From Pantoea sp050157905 (GTDB taxonomy: Bacteria; Pseudomonadota; Gammaproteobacteria; Enterobacterales; Enterobacteriaceae), in contig NZ_JBKIWZ010000001.1 of the NCBI RefSeq assembly GCF_050157905.1, positions 2,418,001-2,482,000 on the forward strand: a stretch of DNA of 64,000 nt. Direction: 5' to 3'. Shown piece after piece: positions 43,944 to 51,747 of this stretch. Each line of letters opens with the position of its first letter. The first letter of the stretch is position 1. The notes beneath the pieces were generated by a model. The model saw nothing but the letters and a program-made list of their open reading frames with translations, made no database searches and was not told the origin of the DNA. The translations under genes were made by a program, and so were the position numbers.

Positions 43944-44142
43944 ACTTCCAGAGCCGGAACGAAAAGTTTTTAGATTTGTGAGTGAGTTCGCAGATTTTGT
44001 GAAAGCTTTTGGCTTGTGGTCGTGATGTTGTGTTTGCAATTTTTGATCTGATGATTGCGGATCAAACTCTTAATTCCTGTAGATTTACCCTGTCTGTCCA
44101 TAGTGATTTTAAATAGCACCGCAAATTGCGGTGCTTTTTTTT
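43944..44142 (+). ncRNA. gcvB: Small regulatory RNA GcvB
   Basis: GcvB represses amino-acid and peptide transporter mRNAs through Hfq. The 5' end reads ACTTCCAGAGCCGGAACGAA as in E. coli except one base. The G/U-rich seed region with GTGATGTTGTGTTTGCAATT is present but shorter than in E. coli. CCTGTCTGTCCATAGTGATT near the end is nearly identical, and the AGCACCGC...GCGGTGCT stem with T8 closes it. The internal GGTAGCAAAGCTACC hairpin of E. coli is missing. A TTTGATC...GATCAAA stem occupies that part. It is about 199 nt long and divergent from gcvA. Confidence 0.93.
44115..44142 (+). terminator. Intrinsic terminator of gcvB
   Basis: AGCACCGC (44115-44122) pairs with GCGGTGCT (44128-44135), followed by T8 ending at 44142. 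On the opposite strand an A-run faces ygdI, so the same stem may also help end ygdI transcription. Confidence 0.92.
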
Positions 44143-44146
44143 GCTC

Positions 44147-44371
44147 TTACTGGCCTGCTTCAACCATTTCTTTCACATCAGAGCGATTGATCTGCTGCTC
44201 GTTGCCATTCGCATCTTTATAGCTGATCATACCGGTATCACTATCGACCTTTGGCTTACCAGCCGCCACAATAGTACGGCCGTCGTTCGTATGCATGACA
44301 TAGTTGCTTGAACAGGCGCTCAGGGTAAAAGCCAGCGTACACACGGCCAGTACTGCGGTAAGTTTATTCAT
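44147..44371 (-). CDS. ygdI: DUF903 lipoprotein YgdI
   Basis: YgdI is a small lipoprotein of unknown function. The 74 residues start with a signal peptide ending in a lipobox (LSAC, Cys20), then a beta-rich domain with YVMHTNDGRTIVAAGKPKVD, DTGMISYKDANGNEQQIN, the DUF903 signature. It lies convergent with gcvB and divergent from csdA, as in E. coli. The 208-bp gap upstream (44372-44579) holds both promoters but no clear motif that I can assign. Confidence 0.94.
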   Translation of the reverse strand: MNKLTAVLAVCTLAFTLSACSSNYVMHTNDGRTIVAAGKPKVDSDTGMISYKDANGNEQQINRSDVKEMVEAGQ

Positions 44372-44579
44372 CTGCTATCTCCTTGTAGATTGATTGCATT
44401 AAACCGCCCGCGTTACGCTAATCAGAGGCAGCCGAAAAGTGAGATCGACTACGAAATGTTCCGTCGTTATGCGGGTCTGGTTCAAACCTTGCAATATTCA
44501 GCATAACGCGCTTTTTCAGCTTTGCCAGACGCAGACCATTCTTTCAGTTTGGTCCTAATTTTCTTATCACGGACCCGGC

Positions 44580-45788
44580 ATGACCGCTTTTAATCCCACC
44601 GCTTTTCGCCAGCAGTTTCCTGCGCTCTCTGACGCCGGGGTTTATCTCGACAGCGCAGCAACCACGCTCAAACCTCACGCTGTCATTGAGAGCACCCGGC
44701 AGTTTTACAGCCTTAGCGCCGGTACGGTGCATCGCAGCCAGTTTGCTGCCGCCCAGGCCCTGACGCAGCGCTATGAGCAAGCGCGCGAGCAGGTGGCCCG
44801 CTGGCTTAATGCCGCAGATGATCGTGAAATTGTCTGGACACGTGGCACGACCGAAGCGATAAACCTGGTGGCCAACAGCTGGCTGCGTCCGCGCCTGCAG
44901 CCCGGTGACGAGATTGTCGTCAGCGAAGCCGAGCATCACGCTAATCTGGTTCCGTGGCTGATGGCCGCCAGGGCCTGCGGTGCTCGTGTTGTAAAATGGC
45001 CATTAGGCCCGGATCGCCTGCCCGATATCAGCCAGTTACCTGCCCTGCTCAATAGCCGGACGCGTCTGCTGGCGGTGAGTCAGATGTCAAACGTCACCGG
45101 CGGCTGTCCCGATCTCGGCCAGGCGATAACGCTGGCCCATGACGTGGGCGCGAAGGTCATGGTCGATGGTGCGCAGGGCGTGGTGCATTGTCCGCCGGAT
45201 CTTCAGGCACTCGACATCGATTTTTACGCCTTTTCCGCGCACAAGATTTATGGCCCGATGGGGATTGGCGCGTTGTATGGCAAAGCGGCGCTGCTGGAAG
45301 CGATGGTGCCGTGGCAGGGCGGCGGCAAAATGCTGACCCAGGTCGATTTCAGTGACTTCACGCCGCAGCCGGTGCCCTGGCGTTTTGAGGCAGGAACACC
45401 AAATGTGGCGGGCGTCGTCGGATTAAGTGCCGCGCTGAGCTGGCTGTCGCAGTACGACCTGCCGCAGGCGGAGCGCTGGAGTCAGCAGCTTGCCACCCAG
45501 GCTGAGGAGCAGCTGGCGGAACTGCCTGGCTTTCGCAGTTTCCGCTGCAGCAACGCCAGCCTGCTGGCGTTTGAGTTTGCCGGTCTGCACCACAGTGACC
45601 TGGTAACCCTGCTGGCGGAACAGGGTATCGCCCTGCGCGCCGGTCAGCACTGTGCGCAGCCGCTGATGGCGGCGCTTGGCGTCAGCGGTACGCTGCGCGC
45701 CTCTTTTGCCCCCTATAATAATCTGCAGGATGTTGATGCGCTGGTGTGCGCCATGAAGAGCGCCATCTCGCTGTTATCGGAGTTTTAA
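44580..45788 (+). CDS. csdA: Cysteine desulfurase CsdA
   Basis: CsdA is a PLP enzyme that takes sulfur from cysteine and hands it to CsdE. The 402 residues include the SAATTLKPHAVIES N-terminal region, EHHANLVPW, VDGAQGVVHCPPD, the PLP lysine in FSAHKIYGP (about 223), and the catalytic cysteine at 358 in RAGQHCAQP. It is the group II (SufS-like) type. It is followed by csdE after 2 bp, so the pair is coupled. The neighbour tcdA links CsdA to t6A dehydration in tRNA. Confidence 0.97.
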   Translation: MTAFNPTAFRQQFPALSDAGVYLDSAATTLKPHAVIESTRQFYSLSAGTVHRSQFAAAQALTQRYEQAREQVARWLNAADDREIVWTRGTTEAINLVANSWLRPRLQPGDEIVVSEAEHHANLVPWLMAARACGARVVKWPLGPDRLPDISQLPALLNSRTRLLAVSQMSNVTGGCPDLGQAITLAHDVGAKVMVDGAQGVVHCPPDLQALDIDFYAFSAHKIYGPMGIGALYGKAALLEAMVPWQGGGKMLTQVDFSDFTPQPVPWRFEAGTPNVAGVVGLSAALSWLSQYDLPQAERWSQQLATQAEEQLAELPGFRSFRCSNASLLAFEFAGLHHSDLVTLLAEQGIALRAGQHCAQPLMAALGVSGTLRASFAPYNNLQDVDALVCAMKSAISLLSEF

Positions 45789-45790
45789 CT

Positions 45791-46246
45791 ATGCGTTCAT
45801 CACCGTTAGCGCCACACCCGTTTGGCGCAGAGATCACTGTCGCTACGCTGAAAGAGAGCTTCGGTCGCTTTCATCAGTGGGAAGATCGTTATCGCCAGCT
45901 GATTCAGCTGAGCCGTCAGCTGCCAGCGATGCCAGAAGAGCTGAAGCGCGCGGAGATCGAACTGAGCGGGTGTGAGAATCGGGTCTGGCTGGGCAGCCAG
46001 TTGCAGGATGAGGGAACGCTGCATTTCTATGGTGACAGCGAAGGACGAATTGTGCGCGGCCTGCTGGCGGTATTGCTGACCGCCGTCGAGGGGCAGACGC
46101 CGCAGCATTTGCTCGCCAGCGATCCTCTGCAACTCTTTGATGAACTGGGTCTGCGCGCCCAGCTCAGCGCATCGCGCAGCAGTGGCCTGCAAGCCCTGGC
46201 CACTGCGGTCGCGCACGCCGCGCGTCAGGCGCTGGCGGCGTCCTGA
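45791..46246 (+). CDS. csdE: Sulfur acceptor protein CsdE
   Basis: CsdE is a SufE-family partner that accepts persulfide sulfur from CsdA. The acceptor cysteine is residue 61 in ELSGCENRVWLG, followed by YGDSEGRIVRGLLAVLL. The start was set at MRSSPLAPHPFG (45791), two bases after the csdA stop. An upstream in-frame extension overlaps csdA and is not conserved. It has 151 residues (E. coli 147). Its last 22 bp overlap the end of the convergent tcdA. Confidence 0.95.
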   Translation: MRSSPLAPHPFGAEITVATLKESFGRFHQWEDRYRQLIQLSRQLPAMPEELKRAEIELSGCENRVWLGSQLQDEGTLHFYGDSEGRIVRGLLAVLLTAVEGQTPQHLLASDPLQLFDELGLRAQLSASRSSGLQALATAVAHAARQALAAS

Positions 46247-47037
46247 CGCGCGGCGCGCGCCAGAAACTTCTTCAGCGCGTGTGAAACGGCCACAAAACCA
46301 AAGGTGGCCGTTACCATGGTGGCGGCGCCAAAGCCGGATGCGCAGTCCATGCGCTTCGGCCCCTCCGCCGTACTGCGTGAGGCACAGACGCTGCCATCAG
46401 CCTGCGGATAGACCAGCGCCTCAGTGGAAAAGACGCAGTCGATGCCCAGTTTACCCTTACTGTTTTTTACCACGCCCAGGCTTTTAAGCCGTTCGCGCAG
46501 TTTCGCCGCCAGGGGATCCTGGATGGTTTTCGCCAGATCTGCGACCTGGATCTGAGTCGGATCGATCTGCCCGCCGGCACCGCCGGTGGTAATCAGCGGG
46601 ATCTTATTCCGGCGACACCAGGCGATCAGCGCCGCTTTAGGCCGCACGCTGTCGATGGCATCGATCACATAATCAAAACCGGCGGCCATCAGGTCTGCGG
46701 TGTTCTCTGGCGTGATAAAGTCATCGATGCAGATAACTTCACAATCCGGGTTGATGGCACGCAACCGCTCTGCCATGACCTCTGTTTTGGCTTTGCCGAC
46801 GTTGCCCTGCAGCGCGTGCAGCTGACGATTGGTATTAGTGATACAGACATCATCCATATCAATCAGGGTGATTTTACCAATCCCGGTGCGTGCCAGCGCC
46901 TCCGCCGCCCAGGAGCCAACGCCGCCGATTCCGATAACGCAGAAATGGGCGTCAGCAAACCGTTGCAGCGCATCCTGACCATAGAGACGCGCCGTGCCGC
47001 CAAAGCGCTGATGCCAGGCGTCGTTTAACACTTTCAT
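46225..47037 (-). CDS. tcdA: tRNA threonylcarbamoyladenosine dehydratase TcdA
   Basis: TcdA (formerly CsdL/YgdL) cyclises t6A37 of tRNA to ct6A in an ATP-dependent way, and is related to E1-type enzymes. The 270 residues carry the nucleotide-binding loop VIGIGGVGSWAAEALARTGIG, LIDMDDVCITNTNRQ, the DAIDSVRPKAALI segment and a conserved CASRSTAEGPKRMDC region. The start at MKVLNDAWHQRF is conserved. It sits in opposite orientation to csdAE, which is functionally linked, and its 3' end overlaps csdE by 22 bp. Confidence 0.96.
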   Translation of the reverse strand: MKVLNDAWHQRFGGTARLYGQDALQRFADAHFCVIGIGGVGSWAAEALARTGIGKITLIDMDDVCITNTNRQLHALQGNVGKAKTEVMAERLRAINPDCEVICIDDFITPENTADLMAAGFDYVIDAIDSVRPKAALIAWCRRNKIPLITTGGAGGQIDPTQIQVADLAKTIQDPLAAKLRERLKSLGVVKNSKGKLGIDCVFSTEALVYPQADGSVCASRSTAEGPKRMDCASGFGAATMVTATFGFVAVSHALKKFLARAARQDAASA

Positions 47038-47056
47038 AGTTGAACCTGTAACGTCG

Positions 47057-47076
47057 TGCGGGCCCGCAGGCCCGCA
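47057..47076. other. Hairpin between mltA and tcdA
   Basis: TGCGGGCC (47057-47064) pairs perfectly with GGCCCGCA (47069-47076) around a 4-base loop, 10 bp past the mltA stop codon. No T-run follows, so it is a possible weak terminator or stability element. Confidence 0.45.
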
Positions 47077-47085
47077 GAGAAGAAA

Positions 47086-48234
47086 TTAGTTAGCGCCGAG
47101 AAGCAGTGAACCATTATTACCGTTTTGCGGACTGGAGAACAGCGGCTGTCCGGCACCCGGCGCGGCTTTCAGAACCCAGACGCGGCCATAGTGATTATAG
47201 AAGCCCGCCAGATGCGCCGCATCCGGGCCGATCCCCTGATAGATATCAAAGTGCTGTCCTTTAATCGCGCCGCCCACATCAAGGGCGACCATCAGGCGCA
47301 TCTCATATTTACCGTTGAACTTGCCCTTCTCATTGAGCTGTGGCACTTCCGCCAGCAGCACCGTGCCCGGCGGAATGATAGAGCGGTCAGAGGCCACGGA
47401 GGCTTTCGCGACCAGCGGTACCGCGCTGGCACCACGCACCGGCGTAAAGGGCTCGGCCTTAAAGAATACGAATGACGGGTTGGTTTCCAGCAGCGCACGC
47501 ACTTCCTGTGGCGAGTGCTCCTGTGCCCACTGCCGGATTGCCTGCATCGACATATCTTCGCGTTTCACTTCGCCGCGGTCGATCAGCTCTTTACCGATGC
47601 TGTGGTAGCCCCAGCCATTCTTGCCGGCGTAGCCAAAGAAGGTCATCGGACGGCCATCGCCAAAATCGACATACCCGCTGCCCTGCACATCCATCATGAA
47701 GTTATCGATCAGTGAGTTGCTGTAGGCGATGACGTAGCGGTCATCAAGCCCGCCGCTATAGATAGAGGCACGGCTCGGTAATTTTTCACCGCGTTTGCGT
47801 GGTGGCATACGATAGATCGGATACTGGAATTCGCCCTGACGGGTGTAACGCGCCTCCACTACCGGCGTATAGTATCCGGTGAACTGCACGTTACCGTAGT
47901 TATCCGTGCCCTCCATCTGCCAGGCATTCAGGCCATACTGGCGAAGCTGTCGGGTATCGGCCCCCGCCAGCAGCCAGCTCTCGATGGCGCTGTAGGTGCC
48001 ACTCTGACGGCCATAGAGTGCCGATGAGGCGGACTGGATCTGGCGCACCTGCTCACCAAAGTCCCGGCCATTTACCGGTGCGCCTTTGGCGTTAGGCTGA
48101 TTTACCAGCGCCAGCGGCTGTTCCAGTTTGCCATCCTTATATTGCTGACCGCGATCGGTCGGTTTAGAGCTACAGGCCGCCAGCAGCGTAATCAACGCGC
48201 CAGTGAGTGCATACTTCACCCAATGTAATTTCAT
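47086..48234 (-). CDS. mltA: Membrane-bound lytic murein transglycosylase A
   Basis: MltA is an outer-membrane lipoprotein that cleaves peptidoglycan glycan strands to 1,6-anhydro ends. The lipobox is at residues 18-21 (LAAC), after a hydrophobic core. The body shows the double-psi barrel family features YTGYYTPVVEARYT, GSGYVDFGDGRPMTFFGYAGKNG, and the 3D-domain signature VALDVGGAIKGQHFDIYQG with the catalytic aspartate. It has 382 residues, somewhat longer than E. coli (365). The divergent interval upstream holds the metZWV promoter. Confidence 0.96.
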   Translation of the reverse strand: MKLHWVKYALTGALITLLAACSSKPTDRGQQYKDGKLEQPLALVNQPNAKGAPVNGRDFGEQVRQIQSASSALYGRQSGTYSAIESWLLAGADTRQLRQYGLNAWQMEGTDNYGNVQFTGYYTPVVEARYTRQGEFQYPIYRMPPRKRGEKLPSRASIYSGGLDDRYVIAYSNSLIDNFMMDVQGSGYVDFGDGRPMTFFGYAGKNGWGYHSIGKELIDRGEVKREDMSMQAIRQWAQEHSPQEVRALLETNPSFVFFKAEPFTPVRGASAVPLVAKASVASDRSIIPPGTVLLAEVPQLNEKGKFNGKYEMRLMVALDVGGAIKGQHFDIYQGIGPDAAHLAGFYNHYGRVWVLKAAPGAGQPLFSSPQNGNNGSLLLGAN

Positions 48235-48396
48235 TTTCTTCTCTTTTTATAACTGTTCGCCCCGCGACGATAGCAAAGCCCCCGACAGAATGAAATGCAT
48301 CCGCTTTCACACTGTGCGGATCAGTTCAATAATTAATCAGATGGGGGAATCCTTCAGCAACTGGCTGTTAATTTGGCCTTTATCTGTAAAAAGGGG

Positions 48397-48424
48397 TTGC
48401 ATCAATCAGCGCGGAGAGTATAGT
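48397..48424 (+). promoter_or_regulatory. Promoter of the initiator tRNA operon
   Basis: TTGCAT (48397-48402) and TATAGT (48419-48424) are 16 bp apart, with a GC-rich discriminator (GCGC) between the -10 and the expected start near 48431. Such discriminators mark stringently controlled tRNA promoters, consistent with the nearby relA. Confidence 0.75.
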
Positions 48425-48437
48425 GCGCTTCCACGGA

Positions 48438-48514
<77 letters not shown>

Positions 48515-48573
48515 ATACTTCTGTTGCAGTTTTCAGAAGTCACAATGTGAAAAGTCGCAATGCGCAATACGGA

Positions 48574-48650
<77 letters not shown>

Positions 48651-48703
48651 ACACTTCTGCCGCAGTTTTCAGAAGTCACAATGTGAAGTCAGTATGATAC
48701 GGA

Positions 48704-48780
<77 letters not shown>

Positions 48781-48787
48781 ATCATTT

Positions 48788-48811
48788 AAACACCTGAAAG
48801 GGTGTTTTTTT
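48788..48811 (+). terminator. Intrinsic terminator of the tRNA-fMet operon
   Basis: AAACACC (48788-48794) pairs with GGTGTTT (48801-48807), ending in a T-run (48805-48811). Confidence 0.85.
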
Positions 48812-48890
48812 GTTTCTGACGTTCCTGATCTTCTTTTACGCCCTCTCCTTTCTGAAAAGCGTGCGGATAGCCCGTGCTACCCGCTCTGCG

Positions 48891-50135
48891 TTACCGATGG
48901 GCCAGCGCCGCCCCACTCTCGACATAGGCTTTGATGCCGTTCAGAATCGCCTCAGCGACCTGATGCTGATAGCGGGTGGTGCGCAGTTTACGCTCCTCCT
49001 CCACATTACTGATAAAGGCTGTCTCTACCAGGATAGAGGGGATGTCCGGCGCTTTAAGAACCGCAAATCCGGCCTGATCCACCGTGCGTTTATGCAGATG
49101 GTTGATGCGCCCCATGCGATGCAACACCTCTTTACCAAATTTCAGGCTGTCGTGGATCGTCTGCCGCTGCACCATATCGAACATGGTGTGATCGAGGTAA
49201 CGGTCACCGCTTTTGCTGACGCCGCCTATCAGGTCAGATTCGTTTTGTGTCTGTGCCAGGAAGCGGGCAGCGGCGGAGGTCGCGCCGCTGGTGGATAAGG
49301 CAAATACCGAGGATCCCCGTGCTGCGCGGCTGGTAAACGCATCGGCATGAATGGAGACAAAGAGATCGGCGCGCTGCTTCCGGGCTTTAGCGACTCTGAC
49401 CCGCAGCGGAATAAAGACATCTTCGTTGCGTGTCATGTAGGCTTTCATATTGGGCTGTTTGTCGATCAATGCTTTCAGTCGCCGGCCAATCTTCAGCACG
49501 ATATCCTTCTCGCGGGTCTTATATTTGCCATGCGCGCCGGGATCTTCGCCACCATGACCGGGATCGATCATGATAATAATCGGCCGGTCACGTCCTGCTT
49601 TGCCCGGCAGAGGCGCCTGCACCCCTTCATCCTTTTCGAGTTCGCCCTGGTTATAATCTTTCAGCAACGCCAGCAGCGGATCATCTTCCACATGATCCTG
49701 ACTCGGATAAAGGTCGACGACCAGCCGGTGGTTGATCCCGGCGACCGGTGCCAGGTTAAAGATTTTCGGCGCGACGTTGCGCTTTAATTCGAGTACCACG
49801 CGCACCGTATTGCTGTCGAACTGGCCAACGCGGGCATTTTTGATAAAGGGATCGTCGACCCGGACCTGCTTATTGACCCCTTTCAGGACCGGATTAAGGT
49901 GCAGGCCCTCAATATCGATCACCAGACGATCGGGATGGGTCAGGGCAAACTGTTTATACTTCAGCGCGACGCTGGACTCCAGCGTCATCCGTGAATAGGT
50001 GGATGAGGGCCAGATCCGTACTGCCACAATGTGATTTTTGGCCGCCAGCCCTGTGCGGCTGACGCTTAACAGCAGTAAGGCGCCTGTCCCCTGTAAAAAT
50101 CGTCTGCGTGAAAAATGGGAATTACCGTCTGACAT
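48891..50135 (-). CDS. amiC: N-acetylmuramoyl-L-alanine amidase AmiC
   Basis: AmiC cleaves peptide stems from septal peptidoglycan to separate daughter cells, when activated by NlpD. The 414 residues have a Tat signal (SRRRFLQG, residues 9-16, then a hydrophobic stretch), an AMIN domain (about 40-140), a linker, and an Amidase_3 domain from about 190 with IMIDPGHGGEDPGAHG, VSIHADAFT and SILVETAFISN carrying the zinc ligands and catalytic glutamate. It is divergent from argA. Confidence 0.97.
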   Translation of the reverse strand: MSDGNSHFSRRRFLQGTGALLLLSVSRTGLAAKNHIVAVRIWPSSTYSRMTLESSVALKYKQFALTHPDRLVIDIEGLHLNPVLKGVNKQVRVDDPFIKNARVGQFDSNTVRVVLELKRNVAPKIFNLAPVAGINHRLVVDLYPSQDHVEDDPLLALLKDYNQGELEKDEGVQAPLPGKAGRDRPIIIMIDPGHGGEDPGAHGKYKTREKDIVLKIGRRLKALIDKQPNMKAYMTRNEDVFIPLRVRVAKARKQRADLFVSIHADAFTSRAARGSSVFALSTSGATSAAARFLAQTQNESDLIGGVSKSGDRYLDHTMFDMVQRQTIHDSLKFGKEVLHRMGRINHLHKRTVDQAGFAVLKAPDIPSILVETAFISNVEEERKLRTTRYQHQVAEAILNGIKAYVESGAALAHR

Positions 50136-50300
50136 GCCGCTCCAGCTGCTGTGTTATGTCTGAAAAAGCGCCAGTTAAAAAAATGGCGGCGAAAACTTTA
50201 TCCAATCCACAGGATGATGTCACCCCGGAAACCCTAAATAATGCAGGCTCTTAGCGGCTTTGACACCCGGAAAAACGTAAATTTTCGTCAGGATTAAGGC

Positions 50301-50356
50301 TTGCAAATCCGTTCGTAAAAGCATAAAAATACAAAAAATACGAATAAACATTCATT
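50301..50356 (+). promoter_or_regulatory. argA promoter overlapped by two ARG boxes
   Basis: A -35-like TTGCAA (50301-50306) and TAAAAA (50324-50329) are 17 bp apart. Two 18-bp ARG-box candidates, AAAGCATAAAAATACAAA (50318-50335, 15 of 18 matches) and TACGAATAAACATTCATT (50339-50356, 16 of 18), lie 3 bp apart, the spacing used by ArgR hexamers. ArgR with arginine should repress argA here. Confidence 0.72.
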
Positions 50357-50367
50357 GAGGGTTGGCC

Positions 50368-51696
50368 GTGAAGGAACGTAGTACCGAGCTGGTTCAGGGT
50401 TTTCGCCATACCGTTCCCTATATCAATGCCCACCGTGGCAAAACCTTTGTCATCATGCTGGGTGGCGAAGCGATTGAGCATGAGAACTTCTCTGGCATCG
50501 TTAACGATATCGGCCTGCTGCACAGTCTGGGCATCCGCCTGGTGGTCGTATATGGCGCACGGCCGCAGATTGATGCCAGCCTCGCTCAGCAGCAGCTGGA
50601 GCCGGTTTATCACAAGTTCACCCGGGTCACCGATGCGCAGTCACTGGAACTGGTTAAGCAGGCGGCTGGCCGGTTGCAGCTGGATATTACCGCCCGCCTC
50701 TCAATGAGTCTCAACAACACGCCGCTGCAGGGCGCGCATATTAATGTCGTCAGCGGCAACTTTATTATTTCGCAGCCGCTGGGCGTGGATGATGGTGTGG
50801 ATTACTGTCATAGCGGGCGCATCCGTCGTATTGATGAAGAGGCGATTCATCGTCAGCTGGATAACGACGCTATAGTGCTGCTGGGCCCGGTGGCCGTTTC
50901 TGTTACCGGTGAGAGCTTCAATCTGACGTCAGAAGAGGTGGCCACTCAACTGGCGATTAAGCTCAAAGCGGAAAAGATGATCGGCTTCTGCTCTGAGCAG
51001 GGCGTGCTGAACAGCGAAGGTGAAATTATCTCCGAGCTGTTCCCGAATGATGCCCAGGCCCGTATCGATGAAATTGAAAAAGAGGGCGATTACCTTTCCG
51101 GCACCGTCCGTTTCCTGCGTGGCGCCGTAAAGGCGTGCCGCAGTGGCGTGCGCCGCAGCCACCTGATCAGCTATCAGGAAGATGGCGCGCTGCTGCAGGA
51201 GCTCTTCTCTCGCGACGGTATCGGCACGCAGATCGTGATGGAGTCGGCAGAGCAGATCCGCCGCGCCAACATCAACGATATCGGCGGTATCCTCGAACTG
51301 ATCCGTCCGCTGGAGCAGCAGGGTATTCTGGTGCGTCGCTCCCGCGAGCAGCTGGAAATGGAGATCGACAAATTCACCATCATTCAGCGCGATAACCTGA
51401 CCATCGCCTGTGCCGCACTCTATCCGTTTATGGATGAGAAGATTGGTGAGATGGCCTGTGTGGCAGTGCATCCGGACTATCGTAGCTCTTCACGCGGTGA
51501 GATGCTGCTGCAGCGTGTGGCGCTTCAGGCGAAGCAGATGGGGCTGGAAAAACTGTTTGTGTTAACCACCCGCAGCATCCACTGGTTCCAGGAGCGCGGC
51601 TTTACCCCGGTCGATATTGAGTCGCTGCCGGAGAGTAAAAAAGAGATGTACAACTATCAGCGCCGCTCAAAAGTGCTGATGGCCGACCTTACCTGA
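50368..51696 (+). CDS. argA: Amino-acid N-acetyltransferase (N-acetylglutamate synthase)
   Basis: ArgA acetylates glutamate in the first step of arginine synthesis. The protein has an amino-acid-kinase-like domain (residues about 15-285) with IMLGGEAI, VVYGARPQID and GPVAVSVTGESFNL, and a C-terminal GNAT domain (about 290-440) with ACVAVHPDYRSSSRGEMLL. The start is GTG at 50368 (MKERSTELVQGF, 442 residues), as E. coli also uses GTG. The in-frame TTG at 50362 lies only one base after the GAGG, so it is less likely. It is divergent from amiC and ends in a terminator shared with recD. Confidence 0.95.
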   Translation: MKERSTELVQGFRHTVPYINAHRGKTFVIMLGGEAIEHENFSGIVNDIGLLHSLGIRLVVVYGARPQIDASLAQQQLEPVYHKFTRVTDAQSLELVKQAAGRLQLDITARLSMSLNNTPLQGAHINVVSGNFIISQPLGVDDGVDYCHSGRIRRIDEEAIHRQLDNDAIVLLGPVAVSVTGESFNLTSEEVATQLAIKLKAEKMIGFCSEQGVLNSEGEIISELFPNDAQARIDEIEKEGDYLSGTVRFLRGAVKACRSGVRRSHLISYQEDGALLQELFSRDGIGTQIVMESAEQIRRANINDIGGILELIRPLEQQGILVRRSREQLEMEIDKFTIIQRDNLTIACAALYPFMDEKIGEMACVAVHPDYRSSSRGEMLLQRVALQAKQMGLEKLFVLTTRSIHWFQERGFTPVDIESLPESKKEMYNYQRRSKVLMADLT

Positions 51697-51708
51697 CGGA
51701 CACGGTAG

Positions 51709-51740
51709 GAAACAGGCGGCCTCCGGGCCACCTGTTTTCT
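51709..51740. terminator. Terminator between convergent argA and recD
   Basis: AAACAGG-C-GGCC (51710-51721) pairs with GGCC-A-CCTGTTT (51726-51737) around TCCG, followed by T's ending at 51738. It lies 13 bp after argA and just before the recD stop. Confidence 0.65.
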
Positions 51741-51747
51741 GCCCTCT

